From: Chlorokybus atmophyticus
Lineage: Eukaryota > Streptophyta > Chlorokybophyceae > Chlorokybales > Chlorokybaceae
Reading direction: 5' to 3'
DNA: 64,000 bases
Assembly (NCBI GenBank): GCA_009103225.1
Contig: RHPI01000585.1
Span: 255,803 to 319,802, forward strand
A model generated the notes under the pieces. The model did not search any database, was not told the DNA's origin, and was given only the letters and a program-made list of their open reading frames with translations. The translations under genes and the position numbers were made by a program. Position 1 is the stretch's first letter; the number at the start of each line of letters is the position of its first letter. Below are positions 11,720 through 21,834 of this stretch, piece after piece.

Positions 11720-11935
11720 TGCTAAAGGTACTTTGTTAGGCGCCTTAGCTAGACTTCTACCATCATCTTCACTTTGGGATTTACGCTCAATTGTTGCTAT
11801 GGGAGTTACAGTCCACTATGGTCAACGTTGACTTTGACCTCTGAATTTGACTTTAACCGTTGACTAATGTACACTAGTGTTGACTTTGACTAGCATTGAC
11901 TAGTGTTGACTAGCACTCACTAGTGTACTATATTC
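11720..11935 (+). repeat. 5' LTR of Copia copy 1 (3'-deleted)
   Basis: It aligns to 15810 onward from aaggtactttgttaggcgcc through the TTGAC-rich block to agtgtactatat. It then departs into the gag leader instead of continuing to the LTR end, so the LTR 3' part and primer site are deleted. Confidence 0.85.
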
Positions 11936-11957
11936 ATTGCAGGCTAGCAAAGGAAGC

Positions 11958-12671
11958 ATGGCAACCAGCTATGACAAGGTCAACATCAAGCCACTGGACC
12001 TCGACAATCATGAGACATGGAGAATTCGGTTGCAGATGCTACTCATGCACAAAAATCTATGGTCGGTGGTGGCTCCCACAGAGCGCCCTCTCAACTTGGA
12101 GGATGCACCCACAAAGGATGAGTCCAATCAGGTACTTGCCTTGATAGGATTGAATGTGGTACAGCATCATTTAGCGCTTGTTGCACGTTGCAAGTCTGCT
12201 AGAGGATTGTGGCAGAATTTCTCTGAGGTTTACAAGGCTAAAAACAATGCTAGGAAGTTGCGAGTGAGGAGGTAGTTGAATGCTTTGAGGAAGGATGTTG
12301 CTGAAACTGTTATCCAGTTCATCTCACAAACCAGGCAGCTGTGGGACGACTTGCTTGCCTTTGGACATGAAGTGAAGGATGTGGAGGTGGTCTGGGTCAT
12401 CCTTGTTGGCTTGCCCAAGGAGTTCAAGATGACTGTCACTATAATGGAGTCAACCAGTGAGGAGCTCACCCTCAAGACCATCACCCCACGCCTATTTTGA
12501 GTCGAGCAACGCGCATTCACTTCACGACAGGACGAGGCTGAAGCTGTGGCACTTGCGGCACAATCCAATCCACATTGAAACAACAACAACGGTGGTGGGA
12601 AGAAGGAGACGCGTACCTGCCACTTTTGCAACAAGAAGGGACACTCGAAGAAGAACTGCCGCAAATTGAAG
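11958..12671 (+). pseudogene. Copia gag (UBN2-type) with zinc knuckle, broken
   Basis: The frame begins ATGGCAACCAGC at 11958. It shows the usual start of plant Copia gag (YDKVNIKPLDLDNHETWRIR), a UBN2-like capsid region (SARGLWQNFSEVYKAK; QTRQLWDDLLAFGHEVKD; ILVGLPKEF) and, in another frame, a CX2CX4HX4C knuckle (CHFCNKKGHSKKNC, 12618-12659). A stop at 12273-12275 and later frameshifts break it. Gag packages element RNA into cytoplasmic particles. Confidence 0.85.
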
Positions 12672-12739
12672 CGCGATCAACAATAGAAATCGGAATCTGT
12701 TATGCAAGCCGTAACACTTGCTGCTAGCACCACTGCTAT

Positions 12740-15700
12740 CGAGAGCGCTTAGTTGTTCGATTCTGCGTGCACACAGTATATTGCCCCACACAGACATGAC
12801 TTCCAGGAATATCATGCTTTGAGCGATGCTGCTGGTGTCAAAGTGAGCATTGGCAACAAGCTGCGCTTGCAAGCGTGGGAGTAGGCACCGTCATCCTACA
12901 CACTGTGGTTGCGGGCGCTACACACGAAGTGACCTTAAAAAGGGTGATCCACGTGCTAGGATTAGCTTTCAGCCTGTTCTCCGTTCGAGGAGCTACAAGC
13001 GCAGGCGCCAAAGTTGACTTCACTGCTCATGAGTGTTAAGTCAAGGTGAATAACCTTGTTGTTGTGGAGGGCACATTGCAACAGAGCTGGAACTGCATCA
13101 TGCTGGATCGCTAGCATGCGTTGTCTACGACAGTCACTGCATCGGACACCGCTCATCTTTGGCACCGAAGACTTAGACATCTTGGATGGGACAACCTTGC
13201 AAGAGTAGTGGCTGAGGACATGGTGGAAGGGATCAACATAAAGCGGAGGACGTCAAGGCAGTGCAAGGTGATATGTGCGAGACGTGCGTGCTGAGCAAAA
13301 TGCCTAGGCAGCCTTTTCCTACCTCTTCCCGCACCAATATAGCACCCTTGCAGCTCGTGCACATGGATGTGTGCGATCCCATGCCAGTTGCGTCCACTGG
13401 AGGGAGTTGGTATGTTGCCACTTTTTTTAATGACTTCAGCAACTGTCTGCTATCATTCCAGTTGCTGCGAAGTTGGATGTTGCTGCTGTAGTCCAAAGGA
13501 CACTCGCTTAGCTGGCTACACAAGCAAAAATAAAGGTATTGGCATTGAGAAGTTATCGGGGCTCTGAGTACCTCAACCACACCTTGAAAAAACTACCTGA
13601 ATGAGCATGGCATCAAGCATGAGACTACTGCACCCTACACCCCTTAGCAAAACGGTGCTGCAAAGCGTCTCAACCACACGCTTGTGGAGCGCGTGCGTGC
13701 CATGCTTACAGGTACAAAGCTGGACAAAGCTTTGTGGGCTGAGGCGTTTATCACGGCCAACTACATTCGCAACAGGTCATCTACTAGCAACAAGTCCAAG
13801 ACCCCGTGGGAGTTGTTACTATGGTGAGAAGCCTGATGCGACGCACATGCGTGTGTTTCGAGCAAAGGGCGTATCCACACATCCCCAAGCAACTGAGGAG
13901 AAGCTTGAGAATGTGAGGGAAACAGGTATCTTCGTGAGGTACGAGCCAAACCTCAAGGCATACAGGATCTTGCTTGAGGACAGCAAGAAGATCGTGGTTC
14001 GAAGGGATGTTGTCTTCGACGAGAATATGGTGGCAACTTCACCACCAACACTATCTACAACCATGGACGTTGACATTGCTGATGAGCCGGATGTCATCAC
14101 CGCACCACCTGTCAATGTGGAGGTCCTTGGCGATTCGCCACATCTTGAGGAGGATAAGATTGCACCCGTGGATGAGCAGGAGACGCTACCCTGTGAGAAA
14201 CAAAGCGCCACTACAATTGTACCAAAGTATTCAGGCCATGAGAGCTGAAACCACTGCGAAGAAGGAGCCATGCACCTACGAAGAGGCCATTACAGCTTCA
14301 GACGCAGAGGTGTGGCGTAGGCCATGGATGAGGAGATTGCTTCGCTACACGCTACCTTGGGTATTCGATCAGGTTCCACAAGGCTTGAAGCCCATACATG
14401 GGCTTGACGCCTTGTGAAACCTGTCAAGTGGGTGTATAAGATCAAGCGTGATGGCAACGGCAACAGTGAGCGCTATAAGGCGCGATTTGTGGCAAAGGTC
14501 TTCCTATAAGAGGAGGTGTTTGCGCCTGCTAGAAAGCACGCAACCTTCAGGGCACTGTTTGCAAAGGTTGCTGTAGAGGACTTCAAGCTGCACCACCTGG
14601 ACGTGAAGACTGCTTTTCTCTATGGAGAGCTTGATGAGCAAATCTACGTGCAACAGCCTTCAAGTTTTGAGGAGGGAGGCTCAAGCAAGGCTTGCTTGCT
14701 ACACAAGGCTTGCTTGCTACACAAGGCTCTTTTGGGGCTTAGGCAAGCGCCAAGAGTCTGGCACATATGGCTCAGTAAGGAGCTAGAGTAGATGGGCGTT
14801 CTGGGCTCTTTATCAATAAAGACGGCCAAGTGTGGTTGCTGGTGTACGTGGACGACAGTATCTTAGCATCACATGATATTGCAGCAATGTCACATATCAA
14901 GGTGACGCTGCATTCTGCTTTTAAGATTCGAGATCTTGGCAATGCACGCCTGTTTTTTGGCATTGTCATCATCAGAGGTAGAGTTGCAAGGACATTTAAG
15001 ATCACTCAAAAGCAGATGGTCTTCGGTGGACTTAAGAAGTTCAAGTTGCAAAGCGCCAGGGGCAAGGCAACACCACTGAGCGTGGGAGTACATCTACGCA
15101 AGACACTACCGCAGTGCTTAAGAAGGCTACGTATTCATATGGTGAGCTGGTTGGGAGCCTCATCTACTCGTCCTGCATGAGGCCTGACATCGCACAAGCC
15201 ATGGGAGTCTTGACGAGACACATGTCAGCACCGACCATGGAGCACTGAAAGGCGGCAAAAGGAGCTTTTTGCTACCTTGGTAGCACTCTGGACGTAAGCA
15301 TTACTTTTAAGAGGATAAAGGACATCATAATACATGGTTACTGTGATGCGGACTATGCGGGGACCTCGACACGAAGAGGTCTACCACAAGATACACTTTC
15401 CTGATGGGAGGAGGCGTCGTCAACTAGAGCAGCCGACTACAACCAACAGCTGCTGCATCAACCACTGAGGCCGGAGTACATGGCATCTTCATCTGCTGTG
15501 AAGGAAGTATTATTGCTTCGCAAGTCGGTCATTGACTTGAGACATGCATTGAGCCGTGTCACATTCATGTGTGACAAACCAAGGAGCGCTCAAGCTAAGA
15601 ATGCACCCCATCACATCTGCCAGGCCGAAGCACATCGACATCATGCACCACTTGGTGGAAGAGAGAGTTGCACGAGGCGAGGTAGAGTTCAGGTACTGCA

Positions 15701-15765
15701 GCATGGAGGACATGCTCGCCGACTGCATGACCAAACCACTACCATCAACCAAGTTTTAAACTTGT
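12740..15765 (+). pseudogene. Copia pol (PR-IN-RT-RH), broken
   Basis: Protease remnant FDSACTQY lies near 12756 (Copia protease normally has D-S/T-G/A). GAG-pre-integrase (LWHRRLRHLGWDNLARV) lies near 13150, the CETCVLSKM zinc-site end near 13280, and integrase core remnants (LVHMDVCDPMPVAS; AKRLNHTLVERVRAML) at 13350-13740. RT spans about 14400-15180, with [20 protein letters not shown] and an intact YVDD at 14845-14856. RNase H remnants (ASTTEAGVHGIFICC region and ADCMTKPLPSTKF) lie at 15440-15760. Multiple stops and frameshifts exist. An 18-bp direct duplication (ggcttgcttgctacacaa repeated) in RT near 14690-14725 is shared with copy 2. Confidence 0.9.
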
Positions 15766-15809
15766 TGCTTGGGGCTCGGAGTTGAAGGCTACATATGCTC
15801 GTGTGGGAG

Positions 15810-16136
15810 TGTTGAAGGTACTTTGTTAGGCGCCTTAGCTAAACTTCTACGATCATCTTCACCTTGGGAGTTGCGGTCAGTTGTCGATATGGGAGTTATA
15901 GTCCACTATGGTCAACGTTGACTTTGACCATTGACTTTGACTTTGACTTTGTCCTTTGACATTGACTTTAACCATTGAGTCGTATTGACTAGTATTGACT
16001 TTGACTAGCGTTGACTAGTGTTGACTAGCACTCACTAGTGTACTATATAAGATATTGTATGTTGTGCTATATAGTCGAATCCACTCTGCTCTATTGCTTG
16101 CGCCACGCTTGTGCTTGTCATTGTTGCTATTGAGCA
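15810..16136 (+). repeat. 3' LTR of Copia copy 1, with dense TTGAC motifs
   Basis: About 327 bp. Between about 15910 and 16030 it carries twelve TTGAC cores in roughly 125 bp, the W-box core bound by WRKY factors. It ends just before the CAGTAAAGCC flank. The TTGAC block is shared with the partial 5' LTR and with the minus-strand copies at 28.0 and 45.9 kb. Confidence 0.85.
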
Positions 16137-16271
16137 ATCCCAGTAAAGCCTTCTTGGCCTCGGAATAGGTGTAATGCTACCCTAAAGTTGAGCTCTTAAC
16201 TCGCCTAAAAGGGTGTTGCACTCTAATTCGTGCACGCGAGTGCAAGAACTCTCTGTCTCACCGTGGAAACA

Positions 16272-16464
16272 CTCACCTACAAGTGTTAGCAATGTACATA
16301 CACTCGCACAAAAGTGTTGGTACTCTCACGCCGTGTATACACTTATGCGCGGTAAGATAGCATTTGCACTTTTACATGCATGCATGCACAGTATGGGAGT
16401 ACTAACACTTGTGTGCGAGCGTGTGTATGTGCGTACGTACGTTGTTAACGCTTGTAGTTGAGTG
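16272..16464. repeat. Imperfect foldback / MITE-like inverted repeat
   Basis: The left arm (about 16272-16330, ctacaagtgttagcaatgta onward) pairs with the right arm (about 16391-16464) read in reverse (ctacaagcgttaacaacgta onward). The arms are about 60 bp with mismatches, around a spacer of about 60 bp rich in gcatgc. No coding potential and no clear target duplication. Confidence 0.6.
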
Positions 16465-16959
16465 TCGATGCGGCGGCCTTCACCTACTTGGCGGCAGCGG
16501 TAGCGGTCGCGGCTTCCTCGCGGGGTGTGGCTGGTCCCACCCCGCGCGGCCCTCTAGCACACTCCGGAGTTAAAGGGCTTTTGGTGCATTTTATAGAGTG
16601 CACTCGTTAGCACACAAAATTTGAGTTGAACACGGCCCAGCGCTGCGGGACGCTTCCCCCCTCGCTCCCCTGCGCGAAAGATGCATTATGGTAGCATCCA
16701 CGATGGCTATAGAGCGTCCCGCGCCTTCCCCTTCCCAATCTCGCCTCCCCTCGCTGCACAGTTATCCCCCTGCTCTTTCGCGTGGACTGCAGCAGCCATG
16801 GAGGAAGACAATTGTCATCCTTTTTTTGGCCGCGGCTAATCAAAACTCCGCATTGCTGAGGCTTCTCACAAGGGCCGCTCCCCCACACCTAAGTTGCTCT
16901 TTACCCCTTTTCTCCTCCCTACTGCTGTGCTTGCTAAGGACTTGGTGGACATTGTTGCT
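16465..16959. other. GC-rich stretch without recognised gene
   Basis: It contains gcggcagcggtagcggtcgcgg-like triplet runs and CT-rich sequence. No motif or exon can be defended. Confidence 0.4.
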
Positions 16960-16988
16960 AGAGTTATATGAGTTATATGAGTTATATG

Positions 16989-17318
16989 AGTTCATGAAGC
17001 GCCCATTTCAGGCAAGTGGGTGTTCAAGGTAAAATGCAACGGTGAAGGGAACATTGAGCGCTACAAGGCAAGATTGATGGTAAAGGGATTCCTACAGCAA
17101 GAAGGTGTGGAGTTGATGCGCACAAAATGCGCGCCCATGAACTCAAAAACTCGTTAGTGAGTTATGAGACTCTTGTGCCCCTAGTGCCTTGGGCACTTGG
17201 GGGCACAAGCACTCACTAGGCGTGAGTTATGAGTCTCAAGCTCCTTATCTAGTCGCTTGAAGCCCTAGCATGGCGGCGCCATCCTTGGCATGGGTGGCAA
17301 GTGTGGTTTGGACGTAGG
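16989..17318 (+). repeat. Terminal repeat A1 of copy A, interrupted by a Copia scrap
   Basis: It begins gagttcatgaagcgc, jumps into a Copia RT fragment (17004-17118), resumes at aaaatgcgcgcccatgaact and continues through cacttgggggcacaag and ccctagcatggcggcgcc to gcaagtgtggtt. The uninterrupted ~200-bp unit recurs at 21892-22107 and 32925-33122 (plus) and at about 33420-33650, 38190-38415 and 53520-53726 (minus). Confidence 0.85.
17004..17118 (+). pseudogene. Copia RT fragment captured inside terminal repeat A1
   Basis: 17014-17115 reads KWVFKVKCNGEGNIERYKAR then LMVKGFLQQEGVEL, the start of a Copia RT domain, with no stops. It belongs to a different Copia family from copies 1 and 2. It lies between two parts of A1 that are contiguous elsewhere (…aagcgc | atgaaatgcgcgcc…). 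Confidence 0.8.
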
Positions 17319-17329
17319 ATAGGCGATCG

Positions 17330-18010
17330 ACCTCCATGACCACCACACGGTCAAAAAGTGCCCGTGACGAAGGAGAGGACGTGGAAGCCACGGCAAAGGC
17401 GGCTAGGCTTGCCGCCAATAGGTTGGCGCGGGCTACAAGTGCGTCGCCACACCTTGAGTGAGGAGGAGGAGAGAAGAGCGGCGCATGAGGAGAAAAGGGT
17501 GCGCCCCCCCGTGCAGGTGGGAGAAGAGGAGGTAAATGAGGAGGGTGATGGTGACAACAAAGAGGATGATGAACCCATTGGTTCCGAGCCTATGCATGAA
17601 TGCCCGCAACCAGTGTTGCTCACATGTGCTGTGTGCATCAGCATTGGACGAGGTGTGCACGCAGTTCCACCATATGGAAGTGGCCAACAAGCATAGTTGC
17701 AAAGTGGTGGAGGAGCTCACAAGAGACCCTCTAGCTACGGACGTTGCATAGGCAAAGCGCCTTAAGAAGACATTCAAGGAGGCAGCAGCGGCGCAGCCCA
17801 AGCCCAAGGCAAAGGCGGCCTACACTCCCAAGGGGCGGGGCCAGTACCCCCCCACTACTCTGGATCCTATGCATCTGGTGCGGGGCATACCATGTACAGG
17901 ACCGTTCCTATATAGTCTCGAGCCAAATTACGGGGGGGCCAGCGTGATGCCCACACCTGTCACAACTGTGGGGAGATGGGGCACTTGCGTGCCTACTGCC
18001 GTAAGCCCTG
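17330..18010 (+). pseudogene. Gag-like ORF of copy A with zinc knuckle
   Basis: It starts ATGACCACCACACGGTC at 17330 and gives an Ala/Arg/Glu-rich N-terminus, a stretch homologous to copies B and C (ALDEVC.QFHH.EVANKHS.KVVEEL; AAAQPKPKAKAAY) and a knuckle CHNCGEMGHLRAYC at 17958-17999. Stops and frameshifts occur, for example the stop near 17460. It is the nucleic-acid-binding capsid-like protein of the element. Confidence 0.7.
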
Positions 18011-18324
18011 AGCAGACAGTGGCGGCCACTTGTTTAATAGCACAGCTTTGTAGCTGTTGTGACAGCCCAGTACCTGTACACTTGCACTCGTCCATGCTAT
18101 GGCCCGGTGGGGCACTTTTTTTTTGTTCGCCACTACTGCATGGGTGAATTAAAACTGCGAGCTTGGTGAATGAAGGTGTTTGATTCGTGATCCAAAATTT
18201 GCGACATCGCTATTTTGCTTGTAACTTTTGCTGGGGGTCTCAAAACACCCCCATCATGTTATGAACATCACATTAACGCTGAGAGCGTTTTGTTGAGCAA
18301 AATACAACTTAATTTGGACACTGG

Positions 18325-19564
18325 TTGCACAAGTTGTGGCCATATTACGGTCGACATGCCGTTGAGGCTCTACTAAGCTCCGTTATTGAGGACACTTCAT
18401 GGTCGTGTGCAATAGCCTATACAAGCACAGAGGACCTTGTTCATGACTGGATGAAGCACCATGAGTTTGCTCGAGTCCCTGCCAACCTTACCGTGGAAGG
18501 GCCGTACATGCGTCATCGACTACGTGAGGCCTTGCCATCATCGCGTGAATTTTGTGAGTCTACTATGTTGCTCTCATGGGTGAAGTACGAGTACAAGCTA
18601 CCATGGGCGGCTGACCCACCCCCCGAATGGGCATTCACTAAGTATAAGGGTGTGCATGAGTTTGCGGACTTTACTTTACTGCAACTGCCATTGCCAACCT
18701 AGTGCATAGTGGGGCCACACAAGAGTGTGTGACACCCCCCTTCGTAGTGAGCCCACTTGTGGTCGATGATGGCCGCAAGTTGCGCCTCATCATGGACTTG
18801 CGCTATGTCAACTCCTATATGGTGAACACGCCGTTCAAGTATGAGGGTGTACGCAGCATCTCGGACTTGCTGCAACCTGAGGACTGGTTACTCTCTACGG
18901 ACTTGAAGTCTGGCTACCATCATATGGACATCCACCCCGCCTTTTGGGGCTACTTGGGGTTCTCGTTTGGGGGCAAAGTGTACAACTTTTGCTCGTTGCC
19001 AGTTGGGTTAAGCACGGTGTGCTTCGTGTTCACAAAGGTTATGAAGCAGTTGGTGCGACACTAGCGTGTGCAAGGCATCAGGGTATTGCCATACGTCAAC
19101 CATTTCCTTTTTGCTGCTCGTTCACGGATCACGCATGCTTCTACCCTGGCAGTGGTGCAAGCAGATGCAGCATGGTGCGGGCTAGTGATTAACACCAAGG
19201 CACAGACTATGCTCAGCCGAGTCATCGTCTTCCTGAGCTTTGTGTGGGATACACACGCTGGCACTGTTCGTGTCCTTGGCAAGAAGCGCAATTTGCTTAG
19301 AGACTTGCAACGCGCATTTGGTGCTAAGCACCAAAAGCCAGCGAAATTGCTAGCCTGCATCTGTGGCAAACTGCAATCCATGGTTATGGTGTTGGGCCCT
19401 GCAATTAAACTCATGACTTGGCATACACGCCGCTTGATTGAGACTCGCCACTCATGGAGCTCCCACATGGTGCTACGCAAACCTGAGCTCGCGAAGTTAA
19501 TGTGGCTGAGGGACCACTTCGAGGAGCTTAACATGGCACCAATCTGGCCTGCAGCGCGGATATA
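18325..19564 (+). pseudogene. DIRS/PAT-like reverse transcriptase of copy A
   Basis: Three consecutive frames cover the domain: an N-terminal extension (VEGPYMRHRLREALPSSREF), fingers and palm (RKLRLIMDLRYVNSYMVN; LSTDLKSGYHHMDIHPAFW; GLSTVCFVFTKVMKQLVR) and thumb (19068-19564). The catalytic YxDD box is replaced by YVNH (LPYVNHFLFAARS), so the enzyme is predicted dead. Stops at 18700-18702 and 19062-19064 break the frame. Confidence 0.8.
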
Positions 19565-20268
19565 GTGCAGTTTGTGGATGCTAGTGGCACTGGTTGGGGA
19601 CTAGTGCGCTATGGCACAGCTACCCCCGTTGCGAAGGGCACACTTACACTGGATGAGTGCTTGACTTCATCGACATATTGCGAGTTACTCGAACTTGACC
19701 GTGGCCTACTCACTGTGGAGGAGGAGCTACATGGACGCACAATGCTGTGCTATGGCGACGCCCGTAGTGTGTGCTACATTATGTGCAAAGGAGGCAGTGA
19801 GGCCGGACACTTGCAGCAAGTGGCATACCGTATTCTCGTACATTGCCACCGGCATTGCATCCGCTTGCATTTGGAGTGGTTACCACATGAGCTCAATGAG
19901 GAGGCGGACGCGCTCTCCAAAGCACTGCATTAGAGCGGTTGGACCTTGCAAACCCCATGGGTCCACTTGCTCGCCCATAAGTGGGGCCCCTTTGATGTAG
20001 ACCGCTTCGCCACGGATGCCAACACTGTGTGTGTGGCCTTCAACTCGGTGTTGCCATATTCGGGCTCATCCGGCAATGCCTTTTATTGTGACTGGAGTGG
20101 TTGCAACAACTGGTGCCATCCCCACCACACCGTGTTAGCACTATTCTGCGCCATGCCCGCGAATGCAAGGCTCGCACTTGCCTCATTGTACCCGAGTAGA
20201 CAACTTAAACTTGGTGGCCCGTGCTCAGCCCCGGTGGGGTGTGGGCACCATTTGTTACAGATGTTGTG
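19565..20268 (+). pseudogene. RNase H and connecting domain of copy A
   Basis: The open frame 19565-19933 contains the RNase H residues in order: VDASGTGWG (D), STYCELLELD (E), CYGDARSV (D) and EEADALSK (D). A stop then separates a second piece (19946-20268) with FDVDRFATDANTVCVAFNS, CDWSGCNNWCHPHHT and SLYPSRQLKLGGPC. A comparable segment sits between RNase H and recombinase in copy B, so it is a genuine element domain. I cannot tell whether it corresponds to the methyltransferase-like region of DIRS-1. Confidence 0.75.
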
Positions 20269-20439
20269 AGCCTACGCAAAGGCCCAGCCTGCTTGTGGCC
20301 TAGCCCTCAAGCCATAGAACTTCAAGGGGGCTTGCCCAATAGTCGCATGAGGGCATTGCGGATTGACTTGCGTCCTGACCACTGACACATGTTATGTGCA
20401 GCTGCTATTAAGCGTAGCCTATAGTCGCTCATGCCCAAC

Positions 20440-21830
20440 GTCCCCAAAGATTATGAGATCGAGCGCCTGCGCACCTTATATAGACCCGGCGGTGTCAGCG
20501 GTGTCATGTGCTACTAGCACTCTGCACGGCCATGAGAGCTACTGGCGCCGCTTTGTGGAGTTCTGCACGCCTCGTAGTTGGGCTTCCCTACCCGCAGACC
20601 CTAGCACAGTGGCCCTTTTCCTGACCAAGGTGTTGGTGGATTTTGCCACCCCGGCACCTGTGAAACATGCCTCTTCGGCCATACATGCTGCGCGTATGTG
20701 CAGCACATATGATACGATGGCAGGCCAGGCCTCTCCCACTGTGCATGCACTTGTTGCGGTGGTGCGTGAGGCCACTACCAGGCTGCTACCATTGAACACG
20801 CGGAAGAAAGACGCCTACACACCTGAGCTCCTGCGTGCCATGGTCTCGCACTTTGCGCGCAACGTGTGGGACTTGGTGGCCAGGTTGCAAATGGTGCTGC
20901 TGCGGTTTGTGGGTATAATGCGATGTTCCGATCTGGCGAAAGTCAATGCGCAGGACATTGTCTTTCGCCCAGGCCGCATGGATATAGTCATCCCGCGCTA
21001 TAAAATGTCATAGCTTGTTAAAAGCACATGTATAGGTGGCGCCTACATATAGTTGGTACGATCAGCTTAACCTTGATAGTTACAGGAGTTACGAAAGTTA
21101 CAGGAGTAACGGCAGTTATAGTCAACCATGGTCAACTTTGACTTTGAGCGTTGACTTTGACCATAGACTAGTGTTGACTAGTGTTGACTTTGACCAGAGT
21201 TAACTAGAGTTGACTAGTGCTTAGTTGCATAGTACATAAGACATTGTCTATAGCTTAATACAGTGGGTCGCACATTGTCTCTATAATTGGCGTGCTTGCT
21301 GCACTTGTCCTTAGTGTGTGCACACTTGTATGTAAGAGGCAAATACACACACTATGCGCATCAGTAGTTCTCAACACGCGCAGTAAAACCGACCAACACG
21401 GTGTGGGCGCCAAAATGCATATAGCTGCTGTGGGCGGTGATTTGTGCCCTGTGATGCACACCGCAAGGTTGTTATTCCCCTCGGGATATCGGCACGCGGG
21501 CCCGGGCAAGTTATTGCGCTTCATCATACGAGAGGGGGGAACATGCGTCATACGCGACACCGTGGTGCCATATGGCACCATTCTTGGTTGGGGAAGGCAG
21601 CCATTAAGGCGGCAGAGGAGGACCCCATGTGTTTTGGCACACACTCTGCCCGCTAGTGAGCTGCGACCCAAGCCGTTGAGGTTGGTGTGCCTCAGCATCT
21701 GTGGCAGCAGTTCGGGCATTGGAAGTCTTTCACTGCACAGAGAGCTATGTGCGCCGCATTACCTGAGTTGCACACACCAACAAGGAGCCTCGGCTTGGGT
21801 AGTATGTGCTCTCGCTGTTTTTATCCTTTT
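20440..21830 (+). pseudogene. Tyrosine recombinase of copy A, split by a solo LTR
   Basis: The first part (to 20998) carries TLHGHESYWRRFVEFCTPRS, a core-binding-domain-like start, and ends VIPR just before the catalytic region. After the solo LTR the frame resumes with SKTDQHGVGAK, then at 21636-21653 GTHSAR (the His-x-x-Arg box), followed at once by a stop at 21654-21656, then GVPQHLWQQFGHWKS (H/W box). The region of the nucleophilic Tyr is shifted by one base. The enzyme integrates a circular DNA intermediate without target duplication. Confidence 0.8.
20999..21376 (+). repeat. Solo LTR (gag-only element family) inside the recombinase
   Basis: 378 bp, ending TTCTCAACA and matching 27532-27902, 40898-41264 and 42580-42968. 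It is flanked by a perfect 5-bp duplication CGCGC (20994-20998 and 21377-21381). Removing it and one duplicate restores continuity between the two halves of the recombinase frame. TTGAC-rich block at 21128-21215. Confidence 0.95.
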
Positions 21831-21834
21831 ATCG

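Larger units (their letters stand above)
11720..16136 (+). mobile_element. Copia LTR retrotransposon, degenerate copy 1
   Basis: Order is LTR, gag, protease, integrase, RT, RNase H, LTR, which is the Copia (Pseudoviridae) order. The 3' LTR spans 15810-16136, beginning TGTTGAAGG and ending near GAGCA. The 5' LTR (11720-11935) matches only its first two thirds: the last ~110 bp and the primer-binding site are missing, so the copy cannot prime replication. No target-site duplication was found. Gag and pol are broken by many stops and frameshifts. A second copy of the same family lies on the minus strand at 28.0-30.85 kb. Confidence 0.9.

Noticed and set aside
12838-13023. Minus-strand frames across the Copia copies (also 13819-14271 and 28397-30326 on the opposite strand)
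   Set aside because: Antisense shadows of Copia pol; the sense frames carry the domain motifs.
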